NCBI GenBank assembly: GCA_031769625.1
Contig: JAUIMM010001248.1
Location: 62,001 to 126,000, forward strand
Direction of reading: 5' to 3'
Source: Taudactylus pleione
Taxonomy: Eukaryota; Chordata; Amphibia; Anura; Myobatrachidae
Length of the DNA: 64,000 nucleotides
Position 1 is the stretch's first letter, and every line of letters starts with the position of its first letter. Shown piece by piece: positions 49,027 to 58,000 of the stretch. The notes below the pieces were generated by a model. The model did not search any database and was not told the origin of the DNA. It saw only the letters and a program-made list of their open reading frames with translations. The position numbers were made by a program, and so were the translations under genes.

Positions 49027-49310
49027 AATGTAACAATTCAGAAATCAGAATATATCATATATAATCAGTCCGGCAGCCCCCACAGCAACCGTCCCGTAGT
49101 TTTTTATGGGGACGGTATTTAACAACATCTTGCCTGCATGTGCTAAGCATCACCTACAGATGGCATTAGCCATTGCCTGCAATGGAGCTGCCCTCTCCAG
49201 TGGGCTGCAGGCGGCTTTTTCCTTACAGCGCAAGTGTAGCCCGATACCTGCACAAGCACGATAGTCTCTACTTCTTCCTGATTGCTGGAACGGGATCCTA
49301 TAAAGCCTGT
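49027..49310. other. No gene recognised
   Basis: Short stretch between two elements. It contains CATTAGCCATTGCCTGC and CAATGGAGCTGCC, and no open frame of interest that is independent of the following element. Confidence 0.4.
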
Positions 49311-49864
49311 GGGGGTCATTCAGACCCGCTCGTGAGCGGCAGTACGCATGCAAGCGAGTCGATGTTCCCCCACTGCGTATGCGCACGACGGAGGGAGCTC
49401 CGTCGTGCGCATGCGCGAGACCCGGCGAGCAACGGGCTCCTCCATCGCTTCGGGTCTCGCACCAAAGGGGGCGTGCTGTCGATGTTGATTGACAGCACAC
49501 CCCCTTTGGTGGGCGTGCCGGGGGCTTGCCTGCCAGATGGAGGCGTTCCCATGGGAACGCCTACTGTCTCAAGCCGGCCCCCACTGACATCACTAGTGAT
49601 GTCAGTGGGAATGAATTTGGCTCTGATAGAGCCAAAATCACTCCAGGGCTTGCGGCAGCGAGACCCTACCGCAGGGTCTCCGTCGCAAGCCCGATGGTCG
49701 CAATGGTCCAGACCATCGCGACCATCATCATGGACGCTCGCTATAGCTGTGGGTTGTAACCCACAGCTATGCGAGCGTCCATGAGGACGCTCCAAAAAAA
49801 GGTAGGAGGGCCCTGATTCTGAGCGAGCACTCTGGTCAGAGCGTTCAGCTCTGAATCAGGCCCC
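49311..49864. mobile_element. Multi-hairpin element (chain of about ten consecutive inverted repeats)
   Basis: Termini GGGGTCATTCAGAC and CTCTGAATCAGGCCCC relate it to the 600-bp family at 51117 and 62567. Between them lie back-to-back hairpins: 49375-49393 with 49398-49416 (18 of 19 pairs); 49415-49424 with 49451-49460; 49461-49480 with 49491-49510 (19 of 20); a perfect 22-bp palindrome at 49541-49562; a perfect 30-bp palindrome at 49580-49609; 49616-49636; 49646-49654 with 49684-49692, enclosing 49660-49667 with 49673-49680; 49693-49708 with 49711-49726 (15 of 16); and 49730-49755 with 49758-49782 (25 pairs, one bulge). Forward and reverse open frames of 77-203 codons here are by-products of the hairpins. 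CTGTG flanks both ends, which may be a target duplication. Confidence 0.75.
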
Positions 49865-50052
49865 TGTGTCCCTGCGATTTATAATAATACATTCAAGTGA
49901 ATAAAGAATCTTCATTGCCGCGCTGTATGGCGAAAAGGATTTTTAATATTTGGGGGCTGGTCTCAATTTATAATAGAAATGTCCCATACTGAGAAGTAGC
50001 ATTTAAGTTGCAAAAGGTATGTTATAAATAATGCAATTCAGTGAACATAACT
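49865..50052. other. No gene recognised
   Basis: AT-leaning sequence with no recognised element or frame. Confidence 0.4.
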
Positions 50053-50058
50053 TAATGG

Positions 50059-50265
50059 CATACCTCCCAACATGACCCATTCCAGGAGGGACACAATGCT
50101 CTGCTCCTGGACTTCCTTCTTACTTTATGATGGCGTCACCTGTGCTGAACTAGTTAATTGATAAGAAAGGCGTTTCATCACAGGTGACGGCAATCATACA
50201 TTAAGAGGGAAGTCCAGGAACAGAGCATTTTGTCCCATCTGGAATGGGTCATGTTGGGAAGTATG
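50059..50265. mobile_element. 207-bp MITE with CATACCTCCCAACATGACCC termini
   Basis: The terminal inverted repeats CATACCTCCCAACATGACCC and GGGTCATGTTGGGAAGTATG pair over about 26 bp with one or two mismatches. The interior is also largely palindromic: GTCCAGGA and ACAGGTGACG are mirrored by GTCACCTGTG and TCCTGGAC. A 6-bp direct repeat TAATGG flanks it at 50053-50058 and 50266-50271, consistent with a target duplication. It is non-coding. Confidence 0.8.
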
Positions 50266-50271
50266 TAATGG

Positions 50272-50640
50272 GAATCGTACCGCTCCAATGTCTTGCAAGA
50301 CTACGCAGGCGCAGGGCACGAGTTAGCTGATATTTTTTAAAGGTTGATTTTGCTCCTTTAAATGATTGGTACTTTAAAATGACAGACTATCTTGCCAGAA
50401 TCGCGCTCGTGCTTGGATCTCGAGGGCGATTACATAAGGCCCATTATGTAACCTGTCTACATTCACTGGCTGAGAATGCCTGGACAGGACACTGCTATTG
50501 GTAGATATAATGTAAAGCCTGTGTAGTTTCTTCCCATTGGACAGCACTACATATAATTTGGGTGCTTTATAAATACTGTGTGCACATAACAATTTACTGC
50601 TTTATAGTATACAGCCAAACAATTCCAATATTGTATATGA
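50272..50640. other. No gene recognised; LINE-tail-like end
   Basis: Apparently low-copy sequence. A 72-codon antisense frame at 50374-50592 has no recognised domain. The segment near 50500-50585 (AATGTAAAGCCTGTG ... GGTGCTTTATAAATA) resembles a LINE 3' tail. Confidence 0.35.
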
Positions 50641-50647
50641 CATAATG

Positions 50648-50665
50648 CCCACTAGGGGGCACTGT
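50648..50665 (+). promoter_or_regulatory. Consensus CTCF-like site
   Basis: CCCACTAGGGGGCACTGT matches the vertebrate CTCF core (CCASYAGRKGGCA) closely. CTCF organises chromatin loops. Whether it is bound here is unknown. Confidence 0.55.
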
Positions 50666-50725
50666 TTGCATTGGAGCCTGTAGATCATCTGTAGGCTTGC
50701 TACCTGTTTGTGCAACTACAAGGGG

Positions 50726-50911
50726 TAAATTTACTAAAGTGAGTGTTTTTAGAAGTGAGTTTTAAAAGTGATGTTGCCCATAGGCAACCATTCAGATTCT
50801 ACTTAACATTTAACTAGCACCTTCTAGAAGATAATAGCTACAATCTGATTGGTTGCTATGGGCAACATCACTTTTAAAACTCTCTTCTAAAAACACTCAC
50901 TTTAGTAAATT
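50726..50911. mobile_element. MITE with TAAATTTACTAAAGTGAGTG termini and RFX/NF-Y-like boxes
   Basis: The arms run from about 50726 to 50790 and from 50846 to 50911. They pair through TTTACTAAAGTGAGTG, TTTTAGAAG, TTTTAAAAGTGATG and TTGCCCATAG. The right arm carries GTTGCTATGGGCAAC (50852-50866) overlapping ATTGG (50848-50852). The left arm has the related GTTGCCCATAGGCAAC, where the CCAAT has become CCATT. A short direct repeat of GTAAATTT follows the right end. Confidence 0.75.
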
Positions 50912-51116
50912 TTTGTAAATTTAGTAAAATGCACCCCCAAGTATCAGAGGGTGCAGGTTGCTTACCTCCACTGTCATTGCCCTGCAGTGTGCCCTCAGCT
51001 GAAAAAACCAAAAAAACCAAAAAGCCATTGTCAGAAAAATGTCAGATTCATCTTTGTATTTGTGCTTTGTGAACACGGGGGGGTTCTGATGGCCTGCTGA
51101 ATGTTATGGTAACATA

Positions 51117-51717
51117 GGCCCTCATTCAGAGCCGCTCGTTAGCGGCAGTACGCTCGTTCCGAGCGATGTTTGCACATCTGCGCATGCGTACGGTTTTTAG
51201 TACGCATGCGCGAACCAGTCAGTGCGGCCGAAAATCGTTGGTACGCAATATAGCGAGGGCCTGCTATTTTGAGTGACAGAATGAGGCGTATGTGGGTGGT
51301 AACAGGGGAAGGTGCTTGAAAATGGGGAGTGGAGATCCGAACGCAGGCGTGCTTAAAGGTCAAAACGGGGCGTTTTATGGGGTGTGCATATTTAAAACAG
51401 CAGCGTCATTGACCACGTCACTGGGTTATTTTATAGCCAGAACTGCTCGCAAATTTGTGGTAGCAAACACCAACCACAAGAATAGCGAGCAGTTCATACG
51501 CTGGTCGATGTACTCGATTAATCTAATAAATAGCGGACATGACGTAGGATGCGAGCGGCCAGGGGGCGTTTTTAACAAATAAACGAGCGTATGTTTTGCT
51601 CGCTCGTTCAGACTTAGAGGTGTGAACAGACTGCAATGTGCGTACGGATCATTTGAATAGCCACCCCTTGTTTTTAAACGAGCGACCACAAATAGCGAAC
51701 GGCTCTGAATGAGGGCC
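51117..51717. mobile_element. 600-bp DNA-transposon-like element, copy 1
   Basis: The termini GGCCCTCATTCAGAGCCG and CGGCTCTGAATGAGGGCC are perfect inverses. The element is flanked by ATA on both sides (51114-51116, 51718-51720). It aligns along its full length with the copy at 62567-63166. Shared internal landmarks include GCGCATGCGTACGG with TACGCATGCGCG, TTGACCACGTCACTGGG and GACGTAGGATGCGAGCGGCC. The 96- and 124-codon open frames here lack recognised domains and are not conserved as frames in the other copy, so it is probably non-autonomous. Confidence 0.85.
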
Positions 51718-51876
51718 ATAGACCGTAGAACCTGCAAGTCTGTAGGATGTGAATATTCATTAATGACCTCGCCTCGTGTTTCAGAAACCTCCCGGTGCAA
51801 TATTTACACAGGCAGCGGTCAGGCGCCAGCCGCAGGACGACGCAGCCAAACCGCTATGTGCTTTTAAAAACTAAGA
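51718..51876. other. No gene recognised
   Basis: Short spacer between two mobile elements, moderately GC-rich near 51800-51850, with no distinctive feature. Confidence 0.4.
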
Positions 51877-52050
51877 GGTCTATTTACTAAGCAGTGTTAG
51901 GAGACAGAGTGAAAAGTGATAAGGTACCAGCCAATCAGCTCCTAACTGCCATCTCACAGGGCTGTGTTTGAAAAATGACAGTTAGGAGCTGATTGGCTGG
52001 CACCTTATCACTTTTCACTCTGTCTCCTAACACTGCTTAGTAAATAGACC
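51877..52050. mobile_element. 174-bp hairpin MITE (GGTCTATTTACTAAGCAGTG family)
   Basis: An almost perfect hairpin. The left arm runs from GGTCTATTTACTAAGCAGTG through CAGCCAATCAGCTCCTAACT. The right arm mirrors it from AGTTAGGAGCTGATTGGCTG to TAGTAAATAGACC. A short loop includes GGGCTGTGTTTGAAAAATG. CCAAT boxes lie at 51931-51935 and, inverted, at 51992-51996. It is related to 62164-62345 and 44710-44802. Confidence 0.85.
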
Positions 52051-52470
52051 CCTATGCCTTAAAAACATGACCCTCGTATTAGATAAATAGCCAGAAATGT
52101 GCGTCACGTCTTTCTGAGCCTGTGCTGTGAGTAACGCGGCCTGGAGACAGGCGCACGGCAATGCCTCACTGCCGGCAGCGCACAACGTTTATGTTACATA
52201 CACTTTTTCCTGCCATAACACGACTTACATTCCTGTGTCAGATTACACAGACATCCTCAGTCAGTAATTACCATGAGCTTATGGTGCTGTGCAATGTACA
52301 TCTCAGCGGTGATCTCTGTACATCTCTATTGTGCCAGATGGAGCTAATTAACCCACTCATTAACACCCACGGTTTATAGGTTATTGTTTAATTAGATGCT
52401 TACTTGCAAACCGTACACTTCAAATTAGCCATAGAAGACAAACGGGATCATTTTCTACACGCAGATGACA
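52051..52470. other. No gene recognised
   Basis: Non-repetitive-looking 420 bp. A 72-codon forward frame at 52161-52379 has no recognisable domain. Confidence 0.4.
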
Positions 52471-52651
52471 CTCAGAGGTATATTTACTAAAGTGCGGGTT
52501 ATTAGAAGTGCATTGTTGCCCATAGCAACCAATCAGATTTCTAGCTATAATCTTCCAGAAGGGGAATCGTTATGAGTCACCACCGGACCTAAGTCCTGCG
52601 GATGAAATACCGACGCCGGAAGGCCGGCAGCTGAGATCCCGACTGAGGTAA

Positions 52652-52800
52652 GTAACACCCCTAACCCTCCCCCCCCAACCCTAACCCTCCCTTAGGGGTG
52701 AATAACCCTAACCACCCCGTTAGTGCCTAAACCTAACCCCCCCCATCCCGCAACCTAAATCTAACCTCCCCCCTGGTGGTTCCTGACCCTAACCCAGGCT
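52652..52800 (+). repeat. Degenerate telomere-like CCCTAA tract
   Basis: Repeated CCCTAACCCTCCC, CCTAAACCTAACCC and GACCCTAACCC words separated by C-runs. It is too irregular for a telomere and is part of the nested element. Confidence 0.6.
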
Positions 52801-53178
52801 TGCCTACCCTCCCGATTTGGCCGGGAGCCTCCCGATTTTCGGGTGCCGCTCCCGGCCCCCCGGAAAGGCAGGCAAGCCTCCCCGGAAGTCTCACACCCTC
52901 CCCACCTACCCAGAAATACCCGCAGCATGGGGCCTGGTGACGCGATTCGCGTCATCGTGGCCCCGCCCCCTGCTTCACAATGCCGAAAATCACGATATTG
53001 TGAAGAGGGGGCGGAGTCACGATGATGCGATCGTGCGGCTCCGCCCCCGGCTCCACCCCCAGTGTGACCCAAAATGCCCGCCCCTGGCTCCGCCACAATG
53101 GCCGGCCCCGCGCCCCCCGCTATTAGCCGACAATCAGCTCCCTCCCGGAAGGCTGGAGCTGATTGTCGGCAAGTATTC
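52795..53178. mobile_element. Inner GC-rich element (CTCCCGATTT/GGGAGCCTCCCG type)
   Basis: It begins with GCTTGCCTACCCTCCCGATT and has several inverted repeats: GATGACGCGATTCGCGTCATC as a pair of 10-bp halves, CAATGCCGAAAATCACG near CGATATTGTG, and GACAATCAGCTCC with GGAGCTGATTGTC. It ends near GTCGGCAAGTATT. Overlapping 105-129-codon forward and antisense frames are GC-driven and not called as genes. Confidence 0.5.
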
Positions 53179-53285
53179 CCTAACCCCCCCCCTTCCCCTA
53201 GCCTAAACCTAACCCTCTCAGGGGGGTACCTAACCCTAAGTTCCCCCAGGGAGTCCCTAATCCTAACCCTCCCCCCCCCCCCGGC
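53178..53285 (+). repeat. Second degenerate CCCTAA tract in the nested element
   Basis: CCTAACCCCCCCC, CCTAAACCTAACCC, CCTAACCCTAAG and AATCCTAACCC words, closing with a 13-C run near 53269-53282. Confidence 0.6.
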
Positions 53286-53601
53286 GGCTAAGCACTCCTG
53301 GTGCTCGGCTTACCCACAATCAGTATGCCGTGCGTCGAGATTTTGGCGTGGGGCTGATGACAGGCGTAAGTATTTAGACACCTATCATTAGTCCCATGCC
53401 TGGATTTCTCAGTCGGGAACCCGGCGGTCGGCATTTAGATCGCCGGCTTCATAACTAGTTAAATGTTAAGTTGAAACTGATTGGTTGCTATGGGCAACAA
53501 CTCCACTTCTACTAACTCTCACCTTAGTAAATATACCCTCAGTATTGCGATTACTTAAAAGCCAGTCTGCCATAGTTACTGGGCAGATTCCCGTTCACAA
53601 G

Positions 53602-54750
53602 ATACAGTATATGTTAGATACAGTATTTGTTAGATACAGTATATGTTAGAAATAGTATATATTAGATATAGTATATGTTAGATACAGTATATATTAGATA
53701 TATTATATGTTAGATACAGGATATGTTAGATACAGAATATGTTAGATATAGTATATGTTAGATACAGTATATATTATATACAGTATATGTTAGATACATT
53801 ATATATTAGATATAGTATATGTTAGATACAGTACATGTTAGATATAGTATATGTTAGATAATGTATATGTTAGGTACAGAATATGTTAGATACAGTATAT
53901 ATTAGATATAGTATATGTTAGATACAGTATATATTATATACAGTATATGTTAGATAAATTATATATTAGATACAGTATATGTTAGATACAGTATATATTA
54001 TATACAGTATATGTTAGATACAGTATATATTAGATACAGTATGTGTTAGATATAGTATATATTAGATATAGTATATATTAGATATAGTATATATTAGATA
54101 CAGCATATGTTAGATACAGTATATGTTAGATAGAGTATATATTAGATACAGTATATGTTAGATACAGTATATGTTAGATACAGTATATATTATATACAGT
54201 ATATGTTAGATACAGTATATATTAGATACAGTATGTGTTAGATATAGTATATATTAGATATAGTATATATTAGATACAGCATATGTTAGATATAGTATAT
54301 ATTAGATATAGTATATGTTAGATATAGTATATATTAGATACAGTATATGTTAGATAGAGTATATATTAGATACAGTAAATGTTAGATACAGTATATGTTA
54401 GATACAGTATATATTAGATATCGTATATGTTAGATAAAGTATTTATTAGATATAGTATATGTTAGATATAGTATATATTAAATACAGTATATGTTAGATA
54501 TAGTATATGTTAGATACAGTATATATTAGATATAGTATATGTTAGATAAAGTATTTATTAGATATAGTATATGTTAGATATAGTATATATTAAATACAGT
54601 ATATGTTAGATATAGTATATGTTAGATATAGTATATATTAGATACAGCATATGTTAGATATAGTATATATTATATACAGTATATGTTAGATATAGTATAT
54701 GTTAGATCCAGTATATATTATATACAGTATATGTTAGATATAGTATATGT
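53602..54750. repeat. 16-bp AT-rich minisatellite
   Basis: About 72 tandem copies of TTAGATACAGTATATG, with alternates ATTAGATATAGTATAT and ATTATATACAGTATAT. Higher-order duplication is visible at 192 bp (12 units; about 53,996 and 54,188) and at 112 bp (7 units; AGATAAAGTATTTATTAG near 54432 and 54544). It ends abruptly at TATATGTTCTGCATTAC. It is roughly 75% A+T by eye and has no coding potential. Confidence 0.95.
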
Positions 54751-55020
54751 TCTGCATTACTGGCTTCAACGTGACCTATAAAAAAAGCTCTGTACAATCT
54801 TGATGCTTTTTGTGACATAATACAAGAAATAAGTACAGTATTTGTAACGAAACCAGAAAAGTGCTGGCGGAAGAAAGAAAAGGGGTGACTGGCTCTGCGG
54901 AGGGTGTAGACAAAAATGCACAATTACAAAGGGGAACATTTGCTAATTAATCAACAGACAGAAAGTATTTTCATGGGTAGTTGATTACATGAAAGCAAAA
55001 TTCTGATTGGTTGCTAAATG
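54751..55020. other. No gene recognised
   Basis: A 270-bp spacer between two arrays. It has no repeat and no recognised frame beyond a 73-codon antisense ORF that overlaps the AT-rich array. Confidence 0.45.
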
Positions 55021-55021
55021 T

Positions 55022-58000
55022 AACACCACCTGTTCCCATCACACCCGTATAAATGTCCCCTATATCACCACCTGTTCCCATCACACCCGTATAAATGTCC
55101 CCTATATCACCACCTGTTCCCATCACACCCATATAAACGTCCCCTATATCACCACCTGTTCCCATCACACCCATATAAATGTCCCTTATATCACCACCTG
55201 TTCCCATCACGCCCGTATAAATGTCCCCTATATCACCACCTGTTCCCATCACACCCATATAAACGTCCCCTATATCACCACCTGTTCCCATCACACCCAT
55301 ATAAATGTCCCTTATATCACCACCTGTTCCCATCACGCCCGTATAAATGTCCCCTATATCACCACCTGTTCCCATCACGCCCGTATAAATGTCCCCTATA
55401 TCACCACCTGATCCCATCACACCCGTATAAACTTTCCCTATATCACCACCTGTTCCCATCACACCCATATAAATGTCCCCTATATCACCACCTGTTCCCA
55501 TCACGCCCGTATAAATGTCCCCTATATCACCACCTGTTCCCATCACACCCATATAAATGTCCCCTATATCACCACCTGTTCCCATCACACCCATATAAAT
55601 GTCCCCTATATCACCACCTGATCCCATCACACCCGTATAAACGTCCCCAATATCACCACCTGTTTTCACTACACCCGTATAAACTTCCGCTATAACATCA
55701 CCTGTTCCCATCACACCCGTATAAACGTCCCCAATATCACCACCTGTTCCCATCACACCCGTATAAATGTCCCCTATATCACCACCTGTTCCCATCACAC
55801 CCGTATAAATGTCTCCTATATCACCACCTGTTCCAATCACACCCATATAAACGTCCCCAATATCACCACCTGTTCCCATCACACCCGTATAAATGTCTCA
55901 TATATCACCACCTGTTCCCACTACACCCGTATAAAAGTCCCCTATATCACCACCTGTTCCCATCACACCCGTATAAATGTCCCCTATATCACCACCTGTT
56001 CCCATCACACCCGTATAAATGTCCCCTATATCACCACCTGTTCCCATCACACCCATATAAACGTCCCCTATATCACCACCTGTTCCCATCACACCCATAT
56101 AAATGTCCCTTATATCACCACCTGTTCCCATCACGCCCGTATAAATGTCCCCTATATCACCACCTGTTCCCATCACACCCATATAAACGTCCCCTATATC
56201 ACCACCTGTTCCCATCACACCCATATAAATGTCCCCTATATCACCACCTGTTCCCATCACGCCCGTATAAATGTCCCCTATATCACCACCTGTTCCCATC
56301 ACACCCATATAAATGTCCCCTATATCACCACCTGTTCCCATCACACCCATATAAATGTCCCCTATATCACCACCTGATCCCATCACACCCCTATAAACGT
56401 CCCCAATATCACCACCTGTTTTCACTACACCCGTATAAACGTCCCCTATATCGCCACCTGATCCCATCACACCCGTATAAACGTCCCCTATATCACCACC
56501 TGTTCCCATCACACCCGTATAAATGTCCCCTATATCACCACCTGTTCCCATCACACCCGTATAAATGTCTCCTATATCACCACCTGTTCCAATCACACCC
56601 ATATAAACGTCCCCAATATCACCACCTGTTCCCATCACACCCGTATAAATGTCTCATATATCACCACCTGTTCCCACTACACCCGTATAAAAGTCCCCTA
56701 TATCACCACCTGTTCCCATCACACCCGTATAAATGTCTCCTATATCACCACCTGTTCCCATCACACCCATATAAACGTCCCCAATATCACCACCTGTTCC
56801 CATCACACCCGTATAAACGTCCCCTATATCACCACCTGCTCCCATCACACCTGTAAAAACGTCCCCTATATCACCACCTGTTCCCATCAAACCCGTATAA
56901 TTGTCCCCTATATCACCACCTGCTCCCATCACACCCGTATAAACGTCCCCTATATCAGCACCTGTTCCCATCACACCCGTATAAACGTCCCCTATATCAC
57001 CACCTGTTCCCATCACACCCGTATAAACATCCCCTATATCACCACCTGTTCCCATCACACCCGTATAAACGTCCCCTATATCACCACCTGTTCCCATCAC
57101 ACCCGTATAAACGTCCCCTATATCACCACCTGTTCCCATCACACCCGTTAAAACGTCCCCTATATCACCACCTGTTCCCATCACACCGGTATAAACGTCC
57201 CCAATATCGCCACCTGTTCCCATCACACCCGTATAAACGTCCCCTATATCACCACCTGTTCCCATCACACCCGTATAAACGTCCCCAATATCACCACCTG
57301 TTCCCATCACACCCATATAAACGTCCCCTATATCACCACCTGCTCCCATCACACCCGTATATACGTCCCCTATATCACCACCTGTTCCCATCACACCTGT
57401 ATAAATGTCCCTTATATCACCGCCTGTTCCCATCACACCCGTATAAACGTCCCCTATATCACCACCTGTTCCCATCATACCCGTATAAATGTCTCCTATA
57501 TCACCACCTGTTCCCATCATACCCGTATATACGTCCACCAAAATGACCACCTGTTCCCATCACACCGTATAAACGTCCCCTATATCACCACCTGTTTCCA
57601 TTACACCCGTATAAATGTCCCCTATATCACCACCTGTTCCCATCACACCCGTATAAATGACCCCTATATCACCGCCTGTTCCCTTCACGCCCGTATAAAT
57701 GTCCCCTATATCACCACCTGTTCCCATTACACCCGTATAAATGTCCCTTATATCACCGCCTGTTCCCATCACACCCGTATAAACGTCCCCAATATCACCA
57801 CCTGTTCCCATCACTCCCGTATAAACGTCCCCTGTATCACCACCTGTTCCCATCACACCCGTATAAACTTCCCCTATAACATCACCTGTTCCCATCACGC
57901 CCGTATAAATGTCCCCTATATCACCGCCTGTTCCCATCACACCCGTATAAACGTCCCCTATATCACCACCTGTTCCCATCACACCCGTATAAACTTCCCC

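Larger units (their letters stand above)
52562..53451. mobile_element. Element inserted into the split MITE, containing CCCTAA-like tracts
   Basis: The left end reads GGGGAATCGTTATGAGTCAC with CCGACGCCGGAAGGCCGGC and ATCCCGACTGAGG following. The right end reads TTCTCAGTCGGGAACCC with GGCGGTCGGC and GATCGCCGGC. The two ends share inverted words around TCCCGACTGAG/CTCAGTCGGGA. Two C-rich tracts with many CCCTAACCC words (52652-52800 and 53178-53285) flank an inner GC-rich element. Confidence 0.5.
52475..53537. mobile_element. MITE (GGTATATTTACTAA family) interrupted by nested insertions
   Basis: The left half, 52475 to about 52561, starts at AGGTATATTTACTAAAGTG and carries GTTGCCCATAGCAAC (52515-52529) overlapping CCAATCAG. 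The right half, about 53452-53537, carries the inverse GTTGCTATGGGCAAC (53484-53498) and ends TTAGTAAATATACC. CTCAG flanks both sides (52471-52475, 53537-53541). The halves are complementary to each other and match the MITE at 50726-50911, so the 890 bp between them is a later insertion. Confidence 0.75.

Noticed and set aside
49173..49795. 203-codon forward and 159-codon reverse frames as genes
   Set aside because: They lie across the hairpin chain, where palindromes keep both strands open. No domain is recognised and the two frames overlap.
51292..51800. Transposase or other gene in the 600-bp element
   Set aside because: Forward (96 codons) and reverse (124 codons) frames differ from those in the other copy, and no DDE-type or other motif is seen.
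52652..53285. True interstitial telomere array
   Set aside because: CCCTAA words are irregular and separated by C-runs, and they sit inside an inserted element.
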